From Agrostemma githago (taxonomy: Eukaryota; Streptophyta; Magnoliopsida; Caryophyllales; Caryophyllaceae): a DNA stretch of 64,000 nucleotides. Under the pieces are notes generated by a model. It made no database searches and was not told the origin of the DNA. It saw nothing but the letters and a program-made list of their open reading frames with translations. The translations under genes and the position numbers were made by a program. Of this stretch, positions 10,893 through 24,000 are shown in pieces. Within the stretch, counting starts at the first letter, position 1. Each line of letters begins with the position of its first letter. Location of the stretch: positions 60,822,266 to 60,886,265 of the forward strand of contig OY288253.1 in NCBI GenBank assembly GCA_958450325.1, read 5' to 3'.

Positions 10893-12759
10893 ATGGTGTT
10901 GAAGATAACACAAAAGCTGTTTATCCTGCTAGTATTGATAATTAGTGTAGTTTGCAGCAATGGGGGTGGTGCAATGGGGGAGGATCCTTCATCGTCACGT
11001 CACAAAAGCCTGATAAAAAAGGACCAAATGCGACACGAAGGATTGAAAGAGCGTTCGAAATGGAAGAGCTCGCTGGCAAAGAAGGTGGGTTCGAGGCGTT
11101 ATTTGATGGATGACGAGGAGGAAGACGATATCCCAATTAGTGAACGGGAAGGGACGTTGAAAAGCACGATAAATGGATCGGTCAAGCTGCCAATGTACGC
11201 GGCAGCGGAGTACCACATGGGTCAGTACCTGGTGGAGATCGAGATTGGAACTCCCCCTCGAAAGCTTCGTATGATCGCTGATACCGGAAGCGATCTCACT
11301 TGGGTCAAATGCAGAGACGGCAGTGACCAACATTCCGATTTTACAGATCATAAAAAGCATGCCTTTGATGCATCCAAATCCTCTACTTTTAAGTCTTTTG
11401 GTTGTGGCAATGCTTTGTGTCAAGAGGATTTTAAGTTGCTCAGGTCTCTTGATCTGTGCCCGACTATCGACGCACCTTGCTTTTATAATTACAGGTACGT
11501 AACTATCAACTAACTAACTAACTAATTCAATTCAGTTATACACTCATGTATAAGTATATATTTTGCTAATTCAAATTAATTAGAGTCGGCAATCAGAGTC
11601 AATCAGTTTGGGTTTGGGTCGAGTTAAGCCGGATCATCGGGTCCTAGCGGGTCAGCACATTCTTTCGGGTTCAGGTCGGATCATTATCGGGTTAACTTAT
11701 ATGTCGAGTCGAATCGAGTTTAATTTAGGTCAGCTTATTATCGGGTCTAGTTAATTAATCATATTTTTCCCATAAGTATATTAATTAATTGTTGACCATT
11801 GTTTGGTTTAGTTAATTTGTTGTTAGGTCAAAATTATGAAGTTATACGGTATATGACTTTCATAAATTATACTGTAAGACGGTCTCGTGATTCATTCATG
11901 AATGTATTGCAGCTATGGAGATGAGGGTTTGATTACATTTGGAAAATTTTCAAAGGACTCGATAACACTACCAACGACAACAGGAAAGACGGTGACACTA
12001 CAAAACATGTTAATCGGTTGCTCGAGCTCAGTGATGGGGAAGGCGAACGTGAATGAAGCAGACGGAATCCTAGGTCTAGGAATGCATCCCTTTTCGTTCG
12101 CAATTCACGGTGTCTCCAAGTTCGGAGGGATATTCTCCTACTGTCTGGTGGACCATCTGAGTCCCCACAACGTCACCAACTACCTGATCTTCGGAGACCA
12201 GAGGGAGAAGTGCCCGACCCAGGAGTTCATGCGTTACACGGTGCTGAAAGTGAGCGAAGATTCCGCCTTCTATTGGATTTACATCAAGGGGATATCCATC
12301 GGAAAAGAGATGCTGGACATAAGTCGAGAGGTGTGGGATACAACCAAGGAAGAGGGGGGGACGATTCTGGATTCGGGGACGTCGGCCACGTACTGGCTGG
12401 AGCCTGCGTATCGTGCCATCATGGACGTTCTCATCGCTGCACTTGAGAAGGATTACCCCAAGATTCCCGACTGGAGCGGGGATGGAGTGTCGGACTTTGA
12501 GTACTGTTTCAAGGCGAATGCGAGCGCCTTCAAGAAATTCAATGTGCCCAGGTTCGAGATTCACTTCAAGGATGGGGCGCGGTTCAAGCCTCATGTGAAG
12601 AGCTACATCATCGACGATTCACCCGGCGTCAAGTGTATTGGCTTTCTTCAGGCCCATGGCGGGATCAACATCGTTGGGAATATTTTGCAGCAGAATTACT
12701 TGTGGGAATTTGATGTCCATCACGAGACTATGGGTTTTGCTGCTTCCACTTGCGACTAA
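10893..12759 (+). CDS. NANA-like A1 family aspartic protease
   Basis: Two exons, 10893-11494 and 11913-12759, joined at a GT-AG intron of 418 bp (donor AG|GTACGT, acceptor TTGCAG|C), give 482 residues. Both catalytic motifs of pepsin-like proteases are present: DTGS at residue 130 and DSGT at residue 354. The flap segment YSYGDEG is formed across the splice junction. The N-terminus is a hydrophobic leader (LFILLVLIISVVCS) followed by a basic, acidic-patched propeptide-like stretch, so entry into the secretory pathway or plastid is likely. Several blocks (FSYCLVDHLS, YLIFG, GGTILDSGTS, GVKCIGF, NILQQNYLWEFD) recall the Arabidopsis protease NANA; I judge that from memory, not from a search. ATG 10893 was chosen because it precedes the leader and upstream codons lack another ATG. 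The gene looks intact. The 3' flank has ATTTC and ACAT simple repeats. Confidence 0.93.
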
Positions 12760-13084
12760 TTTTATTTCATTTCATTTCATTTCATTTTATTTGTACAACA
12801 CATACATACAATCCTTAGTAAATACATACATACATACCTACATACTACTGCATTATTCAAAAAACTAACTACATACTATAACATCATTAGTTATTTTCGT
12901 CTTCTACTTTTGGGCGAGGTTTTATTTAAATGATTACCCATGACAAAATATTACTATGTTTTTTTAACTATATACTATGTGACTTATTTTATAAATAATG
13001 ATTTCTAATAGTAATTTGTATAGTGATAAATAATGGTGTTTCTTTTGTTAACTTGCATACATACTACTCAGTTAATTGGTCTCT
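12760..13084. other. 3' flank of the protease gene
   Basis: It contains a (ATTTC)n run at about 12765-12788 and ATAC/ACAT repeats to about 12845, then AT-rich DNA. No gene seen. Confidence 0.6.
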
Positions 13085-13246
13085 CTTGTGACGGATATAT
13101 CCGTCGTAAGCTTAAGACGGGTAAGTAGATACCATTTGAAGGGAAAAGGACAAAGGTCCTACCAACCTCACTTTTGTCTTTTCCCCTCAAATGGTATCTA
13201 CTTGACCCGTCATACGTTTGTGACGGATATCTCCGTCACAAACAAG
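13085..13246. mobile_element. Foldback MITE with GTGACGGATATATCCGTC termini
   Basis: Both ends carry GTGACGGATAT.TCCGTC, itself a small palindrome. Next to these, ACGGGT, AGTAGATACCATTTGA and a GGAAAAGACAAA-type block are inverted in the right half. The halves pair over almost the full 160 bp. The target duplication is not clear. Confidence 0.8.
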
Positions 13247-13506
13247 AATTCGTGCATACTACTCCGAACAAAGTCTTAAAAAAGACAGTCTCTCTATAAG
13301 TTATTGAGATATCACTTGTCTGTACCATTTTAAGTCTTATTCATACCTACTTTATGATTAGATGTATCTCTAAATGACACCTTGTTTGTACCGCTAGTTA
13401 TAACAAACGTACCACATTTATATTTGTATACGCTTTTAGATTAAATGTACCTATTTTTATTAGGTTTGATACAATGACATGTATACATAAAAAAGCTTAT
13501 AGTAAT

Positions 13507-14002
13507 CAGGGGCGGGTGCAGGATTTTGACATAAGGAGGACATCGTATTTTTTTCAACTGATAGATAATCCATCATTTTAAAATGTTTTTTTTTTCAAAA
13601 GCAATTTTTTTAATAATAAAATAATTATTCATACTTAAAACTCAAAAACTCACATTTATTATGAAATTATTATTAACAAAATATAATTTCTGATAAGAAA
13701 AAATTTCAGTTGAAAAATACAGTCAAGGTACCGTCTTGAAAAATGTGAAAAAACAAATGAAAGAAAATAAAGAACTGGAGAAAATATTAAATATTATTCC
13801 GAACTTCGTAGTAAAATTTATTTACTATATGAATATATGGAGTAAAATTCGTCGTACATACATGACGTGAGGCTTGCAAGCCAACTTCTCCACCAACTCT
13901 GCTACTCAATTATCTTGTTCAGGTTAATGTTTAAAATATAATTGTACAAATTTTTGAGGGGTGGGCACGTGCCTACCTAGGCCCACCCCAGATTCGCCCG
14001 TG
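13507..14002. mobile_element. Non-autonomous hAT element, 8-bp TSD ATAGTAAT
   Basis: It begins CAGGGGCGGGTGCAGGATTT and ends with the imperfect inverse (CCCCAGATTCGCCCGTG). ATAGTAAT is perfectly duplicated at 13499-13506 and 14003-14010. An 8-bp duplication with CAGGGGCGG-type ends is typical of plant hAT MITEs. No transposase is encoded in 496 bp. Confidence 0.9.
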
Positions 14003-14105
14003 ATAGTAATAGTCATATATACTTCTTAAATGATTTCATATACAGAGTAGTAATCATGGATACGTTTATTATATCAAAAGGTCTATGGTAGATCTCACTC
14101 TAATG

Positions 14106-15456
14106 CGCAACTACTTTTTACCGTCGGCGCTTTACTTCTTACCGTCGGCGTTAATTACGTCAAATGACGACTTTGTCCTTACTATTTATTCTCAAAATAA
14201 TATTACTTTTACATTTTATAGATTATCGATTTATTAAAACTCGATAACAAAACCGTCTTTTTCAATTATCGTAATAAACCAAAACCGACTTCCTATATAG
14301 TTAATTACACAAAATGACGAGTTCTCCTTTGCAATTAATTCTCGAAATATTATCACATTTACATTTTATATCGGTTTATTAGAACTCAATAACAAAACCG
14401 TCTTTTTCGATTATCGTAATAAACCAAAACCGACTTCCTATATAGTTAATTACGCAAAATGACGACTTCTCCTTTGCAATTAATTCTCGAAATATTATCA
14501 CATTTACATTTTAAATCGGTTTATTAGAACTCGATAACAAAACCGTTTTTTCAATTATTGTTACGCCTCCGATTTTAAACAGTTAATTAGATTAATTAAT
14601 GACTTAATACAATTTAATAAACGTAATTACCAAATACGAGTAATATGCAAATTAAATCCTAATTAATCTACGACAAGTCGACAATTAAGATTTATTATAC
14701 AGATGGATGCAAATAAAAAAAAATCCGGAAATGGGTCGGGTCGAGTGGGTTTTTCGACCCACCCAAGGGTCGTATTTTTTTCTCTATAATAGAGAGTATT
14801 TAAGGTGTAAACAAGAGGATTCGAACCCGGGTCACTTGAATGCAAGGTTGTCCCTGTAACCAATTTCACCACCTTATACTTCACATTTCATATCAAATTT
14901 TCAAGTATTATAACAAAAATAATACGACCCTTTGGTGGGTCAAAAACCCACTCGACCCGACCCATTTCCGGTTTTTTTTTCTTTTAATTTGAATCGATTT
15001 GTATAATAAATCTTGATTGTCGTAGATTAATTAGGATTTAATTTGCGTATTACTCGTATTTGTTAATTACGTTTATTAAATTGTATTAAGTCGTTAATTA
15101 ATCTAATTAACGGTTTAAAATCAGAGGCGTAGCAATAATCGAGAAAACGGTTTTATTATCGAGTTCTAATAAACCGATACTTTATAAAATGTAAATGTGA
15201 TAATATTTCAAGAATTAATTGCAAAGGAGAACTTATCATTTTGCGTAATTCCATATATTAATTATATACGGAGTCGGTTTTGGTTTATTACGATAATCGA
15301 AAAAGACGGTTTTATTATCGAGTTTTAATAAATCGATAATCTATAAAATGTTAAAGTAATATTATTTCGAGAATAAATATCAAGGGCAAAGTTGTCATTT
15401 TACGTAATTAACGCCGACGGTAAGAAGTAAAACGCCGACGGTAAGAAGTAGTCCCC
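14106..15456. mobile_element. 1.35-kb foldback element, 8-bp TSD CTCTAATG
   Basis: Two arms of roughly 600 bp are inverted copies of each other; both outer ends carry two tandem CCGTCGGCG motifs. The left arm contains about three, the right about two, copies of a 175-bp module (ATTCTCGAAATATTATCACA, TTATTAGAACTCGATAACAA, AAACCGACTTCCTATATAG). CTCTAATG is duplicated at 14098-14105 and 15457-15464. The loop of about 125 bp holds a tRNA-like sequence. There is no transposase. Confidence 0.88.
14812..14880 (-). other. tRNA-derived sequence with Pol III A and B boxes
   Basis: On the minus strand TGGTGAAATTGG (14871-14860) fits the A-box consensus and GGTTCGAATCC (14827-14817) is a perfect B box, at tRNA-like spacing. 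The acceptor and T stems do not pair well, so it is a tRNA pseudogene or the head of a SINE rather than a working tRNA. It lies in the loop of the foldback element. Confidence 0.65.
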
Positions 15457-15520
15457 CTCTAATGGTGTACCCTGGTATGGAGGTAATAGGAGTAATAATA
15501 TAACTAAGGGAATGAATGAG

Positions 15521-16103
15521 CTAGGTTGCACCAATACGGACACGGACAGTCGGACACGTATCGGACACGACATTTGAAATTTTGTAGGACACGGATACGG
15601 CAAAAAAAAAAAATCAATATACATATTTAAACAAAGAGAATTTGAAGATTTTTGTACCTAAGATATACCTTTGGTTACTTACACTATCACAATTATCGTA
15701 AAATAATAAAACAAAAATTCAAGTCTTACAAATTTGAAGTTAAAAATCAAATCTTAAAAATTCAAACAATTGTACTACTATAATATACTCCGTGATTATT
15801 AGTTAGTTATTTAGTCTTATAATAAGTGTTTATAACATCAAGTAACCACCATAAACGTACAATATTGTCATTTACTAAATCCGGAACCCAATAAACAACG
15901 TTAGTATGTCCGAGGAGTCCCTAAATATTACGAACCGGGCCGGACACGTCTCCAAGTATGACGAACCATGTCCGATACGTGTCCAAATAAATTAAACAAA
16001 CGGGACACGGTTTTACAGGTGTCCGATACGTATTGTCGTGTGTCCGACGTGTGTCGGTTTCCGACACGACACGTTGGTTTGGAGGAGTGTCCGTGCAACC
16101 TAG
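15521..16103. mobile_element. Non-autonomous hAT element, 8-bp TSD TGAATGAG
   Basis: The termini are perfect 11-bp inverted repeats, CTAGGTTGCAC and GTGCAACCTAG. TGAATGAG is duplicated at 15513-15520 and 16104-16111. Sub-terminal regions are rich in GGACACG / CGTGTCC motifs repeated in both orientations. No transposase is present. Confidence 0.9.
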
Positions 16104-16188
16104 TGAATGAGGACCACGACCGTCGACCAACACCTATACGGTCATTGAATCAAGCGCAAAGAGATACTCCAAACTTTATTTTGAACTG

Positions 16189-16900
16189 TAGAGGTGATCA
16201 TGGACCGGGCCAATGCGGGCTTTGGCCGGGCCTAAGTAATAAAAATGGCCCACATGAGCGGGTTGGGCCGGGCCGGGCCGGGCCAAACGAGTGGGCCTAT
16301 TTTTTAAGCCCAAACCCGGCCCTAGCGGGCTAGTGCGGGCTTTTTGGGCCAAAATGGGCTTTTTGGGCCCTATAATTTAATGATCTCGTATGAAATAAAT
16401 ATCTTAATATCACCGTTTAATAAGTTCTTATGTATTTTGTTTATAAATTTTATAATTTCGTTAAAAATTAATGATAAACAACATATCGACATATATATAT
16501 CACTTTAAGTATTATATACTCCGTAATCAATAACGTAACAAATTTAAAATGTTTAATAAAATATACATGAATATAATATATACTTGTATTGGGTATTACT
16601 TTGAGTAATTACGATCATATTACGGAGATATTAATCATAAATTACGTATAACTATATAAGAATTTTTAGAGAGTTATAATCTTATTACTAACTTTAAAAA
16701 GTAGTAATAAAAATTATCTATTTTTATTAAGTATGGGCCAGACCGGGCCAAAATTTGAGCCAAATTCGTGGCCCAAACCCGGCCCAAAAACACTTGGGCT
16801 TTTTAGGGCCGGCCCATGGGCTTTTTGGACCATAATATAAAGCCCAGGCCCTTCAAAAAAGCAGGTCGGGCTTATGGGCTTGGGCCATTTGATCACCTGG
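16189..16900. mobile_element. Probable hAT-like MITE with GGGCC-rich ends
   Basis: The left end GAGGTGATCA and the right end TGATCACCTG form inverted repeats, followed inward by GGGCC/GGCCC-rich subterminal DNA and an AT-rich centre. This is a familiar plant hAT MITE layout, but I could not find a clean 8-bp duplication. Confidence 0.55.
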
Positions 16901-16974
16901 TCCAAGAGAACTAATTCTAAAAGAAGTGGAGAAAATAAGAGCTACGAGATTGGGGGTTAAAACTCTATTTTCTA

Positions 16975-17312
16975 GATTTCGATGGAGACATGGATCCGGA
17001 AAATTTCTTGGATTGGATAGGGCAGAATGAACGTGTGTTCGAATACGAGTACGATGATCACAACCAATTTAAGGCTGATATCCTAAAACTGACTAAAAAT
17101 GCATCCTTGCATGTGGTATATAAATCTCAAGAGGCGACAAGAAAACCAAGCTCGATTCTTGGGATATGATATAGATCCGCTAAGTGAAGAAGAACAAGGG
17201 TGTTTGGTGATTCGAAACTTGAACACTGAATCTACTCTAGTTAAGGCCGAGCAAAGATAAGAGGACAAATACTTCACACTCGATGCAAGGTACATGCTAG
17301 AGTTAGTAACCT
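16975..17312 (+). pseudogene. Ty3/gypsy (chromovirus-like) gag fragment
   Basis: The frame from 16975 to the TGA at 17167-17169 encodes DFDGDMDPENFLDWI and VFEYEY followed by ADILKLTKNASL, the start of the chromovirus-type gag core. After this a segment with EEEQGCLVIRNLN and, after a stop and a frame change, LHTRCKVHARVSN resembles the linker just ahead of the protease. The two pieces are adjacent although normally several hundred codons apart, so there is an internal deletion as well as stops. Non-functional scrap. Confidence 0.7.
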
Positions 17313-17314
17313 AT

Positions 17315-17420
17315 TTTTTTTTCTTTTTTCTTTTTTTTGATAAAACATTAATCAAAAAGTTATGTACAATGCTGCAGCAAAATAATTAACCCACAGAAAT
17401 ACTACCAGTACATCGGGTTT
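17315..17420 (-). mobile_element. Possible poly(A) retroposon tail (minus strand)
   Basis: A T-rich run of about 25 nt at 17313-17338 is followed by GATAAAACATTAATC. Read on the minus strand this gives TTAATGTTTTATC and then poly(A), the usual end of a plant LINE or SINE. The body was not identified. Confidence 0.35.
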
Positions 17421-18077
17421 TCAGTCCCTCAAACCAAGCCAAGTTTTTTGAAGATAAACTATCCTGAATCAAGCATTCAGCTCTACTGCATATTTATCTT
17501 TTAATCACAGCAAGTATCCACCTTGAGTGTCTCAAAAAACCCTCGATTCTACTTTTATTACACTTCTGGTTCCAAATATCACAAGTAACTGCATTAAATG
17601 CAAGCACGAAAGACCTGCTGTTGGAACCGCAAACCTCATATCTTCAAGATGGATTGTAACAATCAAGCCCCTGGAACACCACATTGCGAAGGGTAGTTTG
17701 GGTAGTTCCTTTAAAATTTCACTTACGGAGTTGGGAAATATGATTGAAAGTCGGGATTGAAATACGGTGGTGATTTGGATATATACGTTGAAAGATAGGT
17801 GGTAACTTGTAAAAGTGAAAATACATGGTAATATGTAAAATACGATAATAACTTGTAATTTTTCCTCATCATTATAACCTCGCCGACTAACTTAGTTGGC
17901 AGTGAGTCAGCAATCATGAGTCATGACTCAGCCTGCAAAGCGAATACGGAGTATAAATTAGTCCAATTGTAGGAGGTGAAACTAGAAAGGAAATTGAGGT
18001 TTGAAGTGTGAATGTGGTGGGTAGCCTTTGAAAGAGATGAAACCAGAATATTACTGTAGTATTCTGAAGCCATGAGC

Positions 18078-21000
18078 CTAAAAGCTTGGTGTTCTACTCC
18101 TACCAGATGATATTTCCTCTTCAACACGCCTGATTTCTTCTTTCAAGTCTTCCATTTCTTCTACTACATGGGATTTCTCTGCATTCTTTGTGGTATCACC
18201 AATCATCTTCAACAGCTCTTTCACACATAAAATATACTCTGCTTTTGTCTCCACAAATCTGGAACTTGCGCCGTACTTTCAAATAAAGCAAATACACATA
18301 TATTAGAACTTCATTTTTAAACAATAAACTTTGCTAAAGTTTAGCTAAAGAAGTATAACTGAGAAAATCCAAGAAAAAAAAACGGTTCAGAAATGTTCCA
18401 TGCAGAGCCTAAACAAAGAACATGAAGATTTTACATGCCAGAGTAGAGCATTTGTTTCAGAAATACCGGCTCGAACCATATTGCTCATTTATAAAAGACA
18501 AGGAAATTAGAAGACTGGTGTATAATCTATTTATACCGAAAAGTAGAAAAACATGTTCAGTGCAACGGTGAGTTTCAAATAATAATGACACTAATAAACA
18601 AGCATACCTCTTTGAAAGCACGCACACATTGGCGGAGAGCTTTTTCTGCCTCTGGTACTGGCAAAGCTTGCTGCAAACGTAAAATGGAAAATTCTTAGGA
18701 AAGCCAATTTGGTTAAGCCAGTAAACTGCATAACTAACTAGTCCTCGGTAACCTTGACAAAATCAGTTTCAAAGTTTTCTTCATTTACATGAACTTTTTT
18801 TGAGGTTAAACTACCGAGTAAGGTTAATCATGACATGACTTTCCCATAATTCTTGGTGCTTCCGTTTCTCATTGGATTCATCGAAGGGAAATGTCAACTT
18901 ACATGTCGCAAATAAGGTACAATTGGATATAACGTCCTACACCTTCCATCCCAGTCAATGTTACCTATTCCTTCTAGGATGTTATCTATTTTTTTTGTGC
19001 AAGTAGGAAATATTGTGTTCTGTGTCATCCAAAATCACCCTCGCTCTTTTTTTTCCCTTGATATTTGTGTTAAAAGCAATAGATCACTTTGTCTCCTGAT
19101 AGATCACTAGTGATAGGGATGGATGGAGGGAGTAATATTTTACAAAAGAAAAAACAAGATATACAAGTGCTGTGGATGTGGACCTTTCTTTAAAACTTGC
19201 TGAAGAGTACTTTGTCTCCACACATAGCTTATGTATTCCATTTCAGCCCGTCCCAGTCAATAATTCATTTCCTTTTAAGACTTCTTGTAAAGTGGAGCAA
19301 TTTTAGTCCACATGCATGTGCTTAGTCTCAAAATACTGATCCAAAAGCAAAATTAAACTAAGAACGGTGAGAGTAACCTGACTACTAAGTGACCACCTTA
19401 GGTCAAAATTTCCGGTAACCTATCAGGAAAAATGTCATAATAAATGGCATTGATTCACAAGCGTCCTTGGGGAATCTAATAAAAAACTTGGGCAAGGGAA
19501 CTAATGTAAAAGATACAAATGGAATGAGAACTCCCTCTATCCTCGCTACATTGTTTGCATTTGCTTTCTTATGGGAGTTATACGAACAAATGCAAGTGGC
19601 CAAGTATTTAATAAAATTGATCTTCCACGCGTCCACCATCAAAATCCACCACCCAATTCAAGCGTCCAACACACTCAAGCTCCCCCTTCTCCTCTCTCAA
19701 ACATTTAGCAAACTGTAAATACAGTAAGTTCCCTAGGACCTGAAACTAAGCGTTTAATGAGAACATAAAAGTGTGGAACTTAGTTTCACACTGTACATAA
19801 ACATGCAAAAAAATCTCGCATCCCTAATTATAGTATGGAAGATGTATAGGGGGCATAGGCACAGCAGCAAGCTATGAACAGCGAGGAGGGTATGCCTCAA
19901 TAGGCTCCCATCTATGATAAGTTAGGGTATGTCTAAATAAACTACATTAAAAAAATGAGTACACTGAAACCGAATAGCCCAAATGGTGAAGTTCCTTAGA
20001 TTCCAAAATGAAAAAAAAAATGAAGGGAAAAAACACTTCTTATCCTGATTCCTGCAGAAAAACAAACTCATGTTGCAATACAAGAGTTTGCACAATTTCC
20101 ACAATCATAACAGTTAATGAACATCACAAGTGGCACATGTAGAGTAGAAACGACAGCTTTCCTATGTTTTACGCAATGGAGTAGTTGAAACTTGGTGGCA
20201 TATAAAACTGGAAGGGTTTGACCTAGTGGAATTCCGTATGCGTGAACAACAGAACCTTAACTTAGAATTGAACAGACTAATACTCGAACTATAAAAGCAT
20301 CACACACATATACGGCGTATGTGTAGTTCTCACTGACCTTTGTTTCTTGAATTTCATGCTTTGTTTTCTCCAGATGAGCAAGAGCTTTTAGTGACTGTAA
20401 CTGCAGGTACACTTCAATACATATCAGGTTATGCTACATAAAGCATCACCTATGTTTTCAATAATAATATCAATAAATAAATAAATAAATAAAATCAGGC
20501 TAAATTGATACTTCCTCTGAAACTTTGAAGGTTTCTAAACGTCCTATTTGAGTTGGTTCACTGAACTGCGTTCCATTTTTGGAAACTGAATTCCCCTGAG
20601 ATGTCTAAATCTAGCCCTTTCACCTAGGGTCCGTTTGGATAGAGAGAAATGGAGGGAAAGGGAGGGGAGGGAAAGGGAGGGGAGGGAAAGGGAGGAAGCA
20701 AGTTCCTTTGTTTGGTTAGGAAAATGGGGGTGAAGGGATTTGGAGGAGAGGGAAAATGGATCCCTCCATTTCCCTCCTCAAAGGCAAACCATTTCCCCAC
20801 CTAAGGAGGCAAGATTTGGAGGGAAAACTCTATGTCTTCCCTTTCTCTCCCCTCCCTTTCCTTCCCTTTCCTCTCCCTCCTTCCCACTCCCCTCCCTTTC
20901 CCTCTCATTTTCTTATCCAAACACACCCTTAGCCAACTATCCATGAAACCTAACCACACACCAACAGAACACCCCAGCCAAGTAGCCAACTAGGCTTCAG

Positions 21001-24000
21001 AGGGGAGGGGAGGGTTCCTATGGAAGGATTTTAGTGATCTAGGGCCACAGTGGGTAGGTATGGTGGGGTGGGAGTGGAATACTATGGCTGGTTGGCTATG
21101 ATTTTGGGCAAGAGAAGTAGAAAGAGGTTGGGTATGTGTGGCCGTGTGGATAATATAGTACACAAGGTCAACCCTTAAATTTTGCATCATTTAAAAGTGG
21201 AAGCTTTCAAAAATTTGGAGGGAGTATTTAGTACCTATTAGATACACACTTTAACAAACTACTCCCTCTGTTCAACCCATTTCACTCCATAATCCAAAAT
21301 TCCACTCAAATATGTTGAGAAATGTAGCGAAATGAACAGTATAGAGGAAGTATGACGACAACTACCAACTCCCCCCAATTCTTTTTTATCTTCCCACTTC
21401 ATTATAATACTCCTCAGTCCTCACATATAATAGGGAAGTGGGAAGATAATAATGAAGTGGGAACATAAAAAAAAAATTGGAGGGAGTATTATACAGACGT
21501 TTAAAATATTAGGAGTAATAACTATTACAACGCTTAACTTCTACAACAAATTGGCATATATGATGAGATCTGACCAGTAATTTAACTCTTAACTGTAATT
21601 TTTGTGGCCTTTAAAGGTTAATGATATGAATGTTATGAGCTAATCAAGTTGGAGATTACTTCAAAAAGCTATCATGAGTTGATTTTTAGCACCAAAATGC
21701 CATAATAAGAGGCAGTAACTAGCAAGTAAATGTATACATTGGGTACAAATACCTATATTTTCCTAAAAAAATGATGAATAACCAGCTAAAAGAATAAAGC
21801 AGGAAAGGGGTGTAAACTAAGCAATTTGAGATTTATAGACGCAGAGTTAAGTAGAAGAAGAGACAGATTAACAAGAGCGGAAACAGAAAAGTCAAAAGGG
21901 GGAAAGTTATACATAAATTAAAAACAAAGTAAAAAAACTAAAGTGCGGAAAAAAAAAATGAAACAAGAGACATGCCTTCAAAAGAGAGACAGCTGATCCA
22001 ATGAGCAACAATTTTCTTATCAAATAAAATCAGAAACAAGTTCGGCAATCCTACCCAGTTGCTCAATCAAACTAGCTATAACCCAGAACAGCATAGTATA
22101 TTCTTCAACTAACATATTACAGATTCAAAATACAAGACCACCCACAATTGTTCAACAAACATGCACCGTCTTTACTCAAAGTCTTGTGCCACTATTTGTA
22201 AATGTAGAAGACTCCAATTCCCTCTAACCAATATTTTTGAGCAACTACAGTGAACATAACACTCCAAAGACATTAAACAGAAACAAGGAGGAAAAAAGGT
22301 CATTCAAGAGTTTGCCACACCAGAAACTCACCAATATGACCAATGCGATACGGTGATCATTTCCAATATGTTGTTCAAGATTTTGGATTTTGCTCTTATG
22401 TTTAGAGGCATCCAGAACCTGCTTTGCTATCCTACACAGAATAGGGGAATACGATTAAATAACAGAAAGAAATTAGAAATTTTCAAATGCATCGTGCTGC
22501 ATTAATACAATACTAGAAGAAAACGAATTCATTTAATATTCACATTTAGGTTTTTTTATTGTTTTTTTTTACGGAACTCAACCCAATACTGTGATCAAAG
22601 GCATAAATAACCTGTCAAATGAAATAGTTATGATCTCAATTATATCAAATCTTAATTTAAGCTTAAATCTTGTAAGCAGATTTAGCTGCCTCATGTCAGT
22701 TAAGGTGGCATTAGTGTTCCCCAAACAGCCAAAGCTTCAAAACACCGCTAACTCAGTGGCCAATGGTATTGCAAATTTAATACCATGATGAGTAATGCTA
22801 ATCATGATTCATGACTAGATCTAAAAATTAAGCAAAGCTGGAGCCAACTCCAATTTTAGGGGTTTTGGCATAACAGAGATCCTTTTTTCTGATGTAAAGT
22901 GTTTAAAGTTTAGGGTTGCGCATCTTTAGTGAGCTATAAAAGTGGACATAAATAACTTCTCTTTCTCTACAAGACCCCAACCCCAATATCATCAATTTGT
23001 GGATATCACCTACCAACTTTGGTGATGTTAAGCCCCAATTTTCATTTTATTTCCAAATATTTACTACTTATATTGTTAAAATGACTCTGATCTCTCCTTC
23101 ATTCAAGATTTCTCCCTCACAGTTGTGTGAGTTTTGTCCTCACCTAGGTGTAGAGATGAGCAAAAACATACAGAACAGCTTTATTATACATATATATACT
23201 ACTCCCTCCCATCCATTCAATTCTACAGTTCACCATATCGTTTTTAAAAAAGGGGATAAAAGGCACAGAACTACATGTATAGTCTTGACTCTCAAGTCTT
23301 AACTCATAGTAACATTTCCGAAAAACAAAAGGCCAAAATCCTTTCCACTTCCCACTTTCAAACTCTTCTAAATTCTAACTTCTAACCCTTGATTTACCCT
23401 TAGAAAACCACTCCCTCCAAAATCCCCTCCTACACCCCGGAAACACTAGATCTATTGTATTCGAGGTTGGGGAGGGGACTGTGAGAAGGTTTCCTAAAGG
23501 TTTTGTGTGGTAGTGACAAGATTTTGTTCGGAGGAAAGGTTGACGGCGAGCAAAGGGTGGGGTTGAGAAGGGGGCGCCGGTGATAGGGGTTGTTAAAATC
23601 CTCTCATTGGCGCATATTCAGTTTCTTATTTTCTTTGATCATGTTGTCAAAACAACGTCAACTTAAATCCTTCTTTAAACAGAACATGGAAAAAAAGACA
23701 GGACGAAGCCGTACTTATAGTTGACTCTTCATGCAGATGCAGGCAAACTAAAAATTGCAGCAACTATATAGCTCTTAAGTTATATTTAAGCTTTTAAGGT
23801 TAAACATTTATCAGTTCCAAAGTAAAGCCAAAGTTACAAACCTCATAGAATCTTTTATAAGTTTCTTTGCTCGATCAAGCTCCACAAGTGATTCAGAAGT
23901 TGCTATATTTCTCAATTTTTCGGAGTGCAATAATGACACATTTGCAAGCCTAAGCATGTTGGCGCCAATCTGGTCAGCAGAATAAAAACGCATAAATTTA

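Noticed and set aside
14812..14880. A functional tRNA gene on the minus strand
   Set aside because: A and B boxes are good, but the acceptor and T stems do not pair and no clean cloverleaf forms; called tRNA-derived instead.
16189..16900. A firm hAT assignment with target duplication
   Set aside because: Ends are inverted and composition fits, but no matching 8-bp flanks were found, so only a tentative call was kept.
20990..21190. Open frame in GGGTGGG/AGAGGGG-rich DNA
   Set aside because: Low-complexity purine bias next to a MITE; no protein resemblance.
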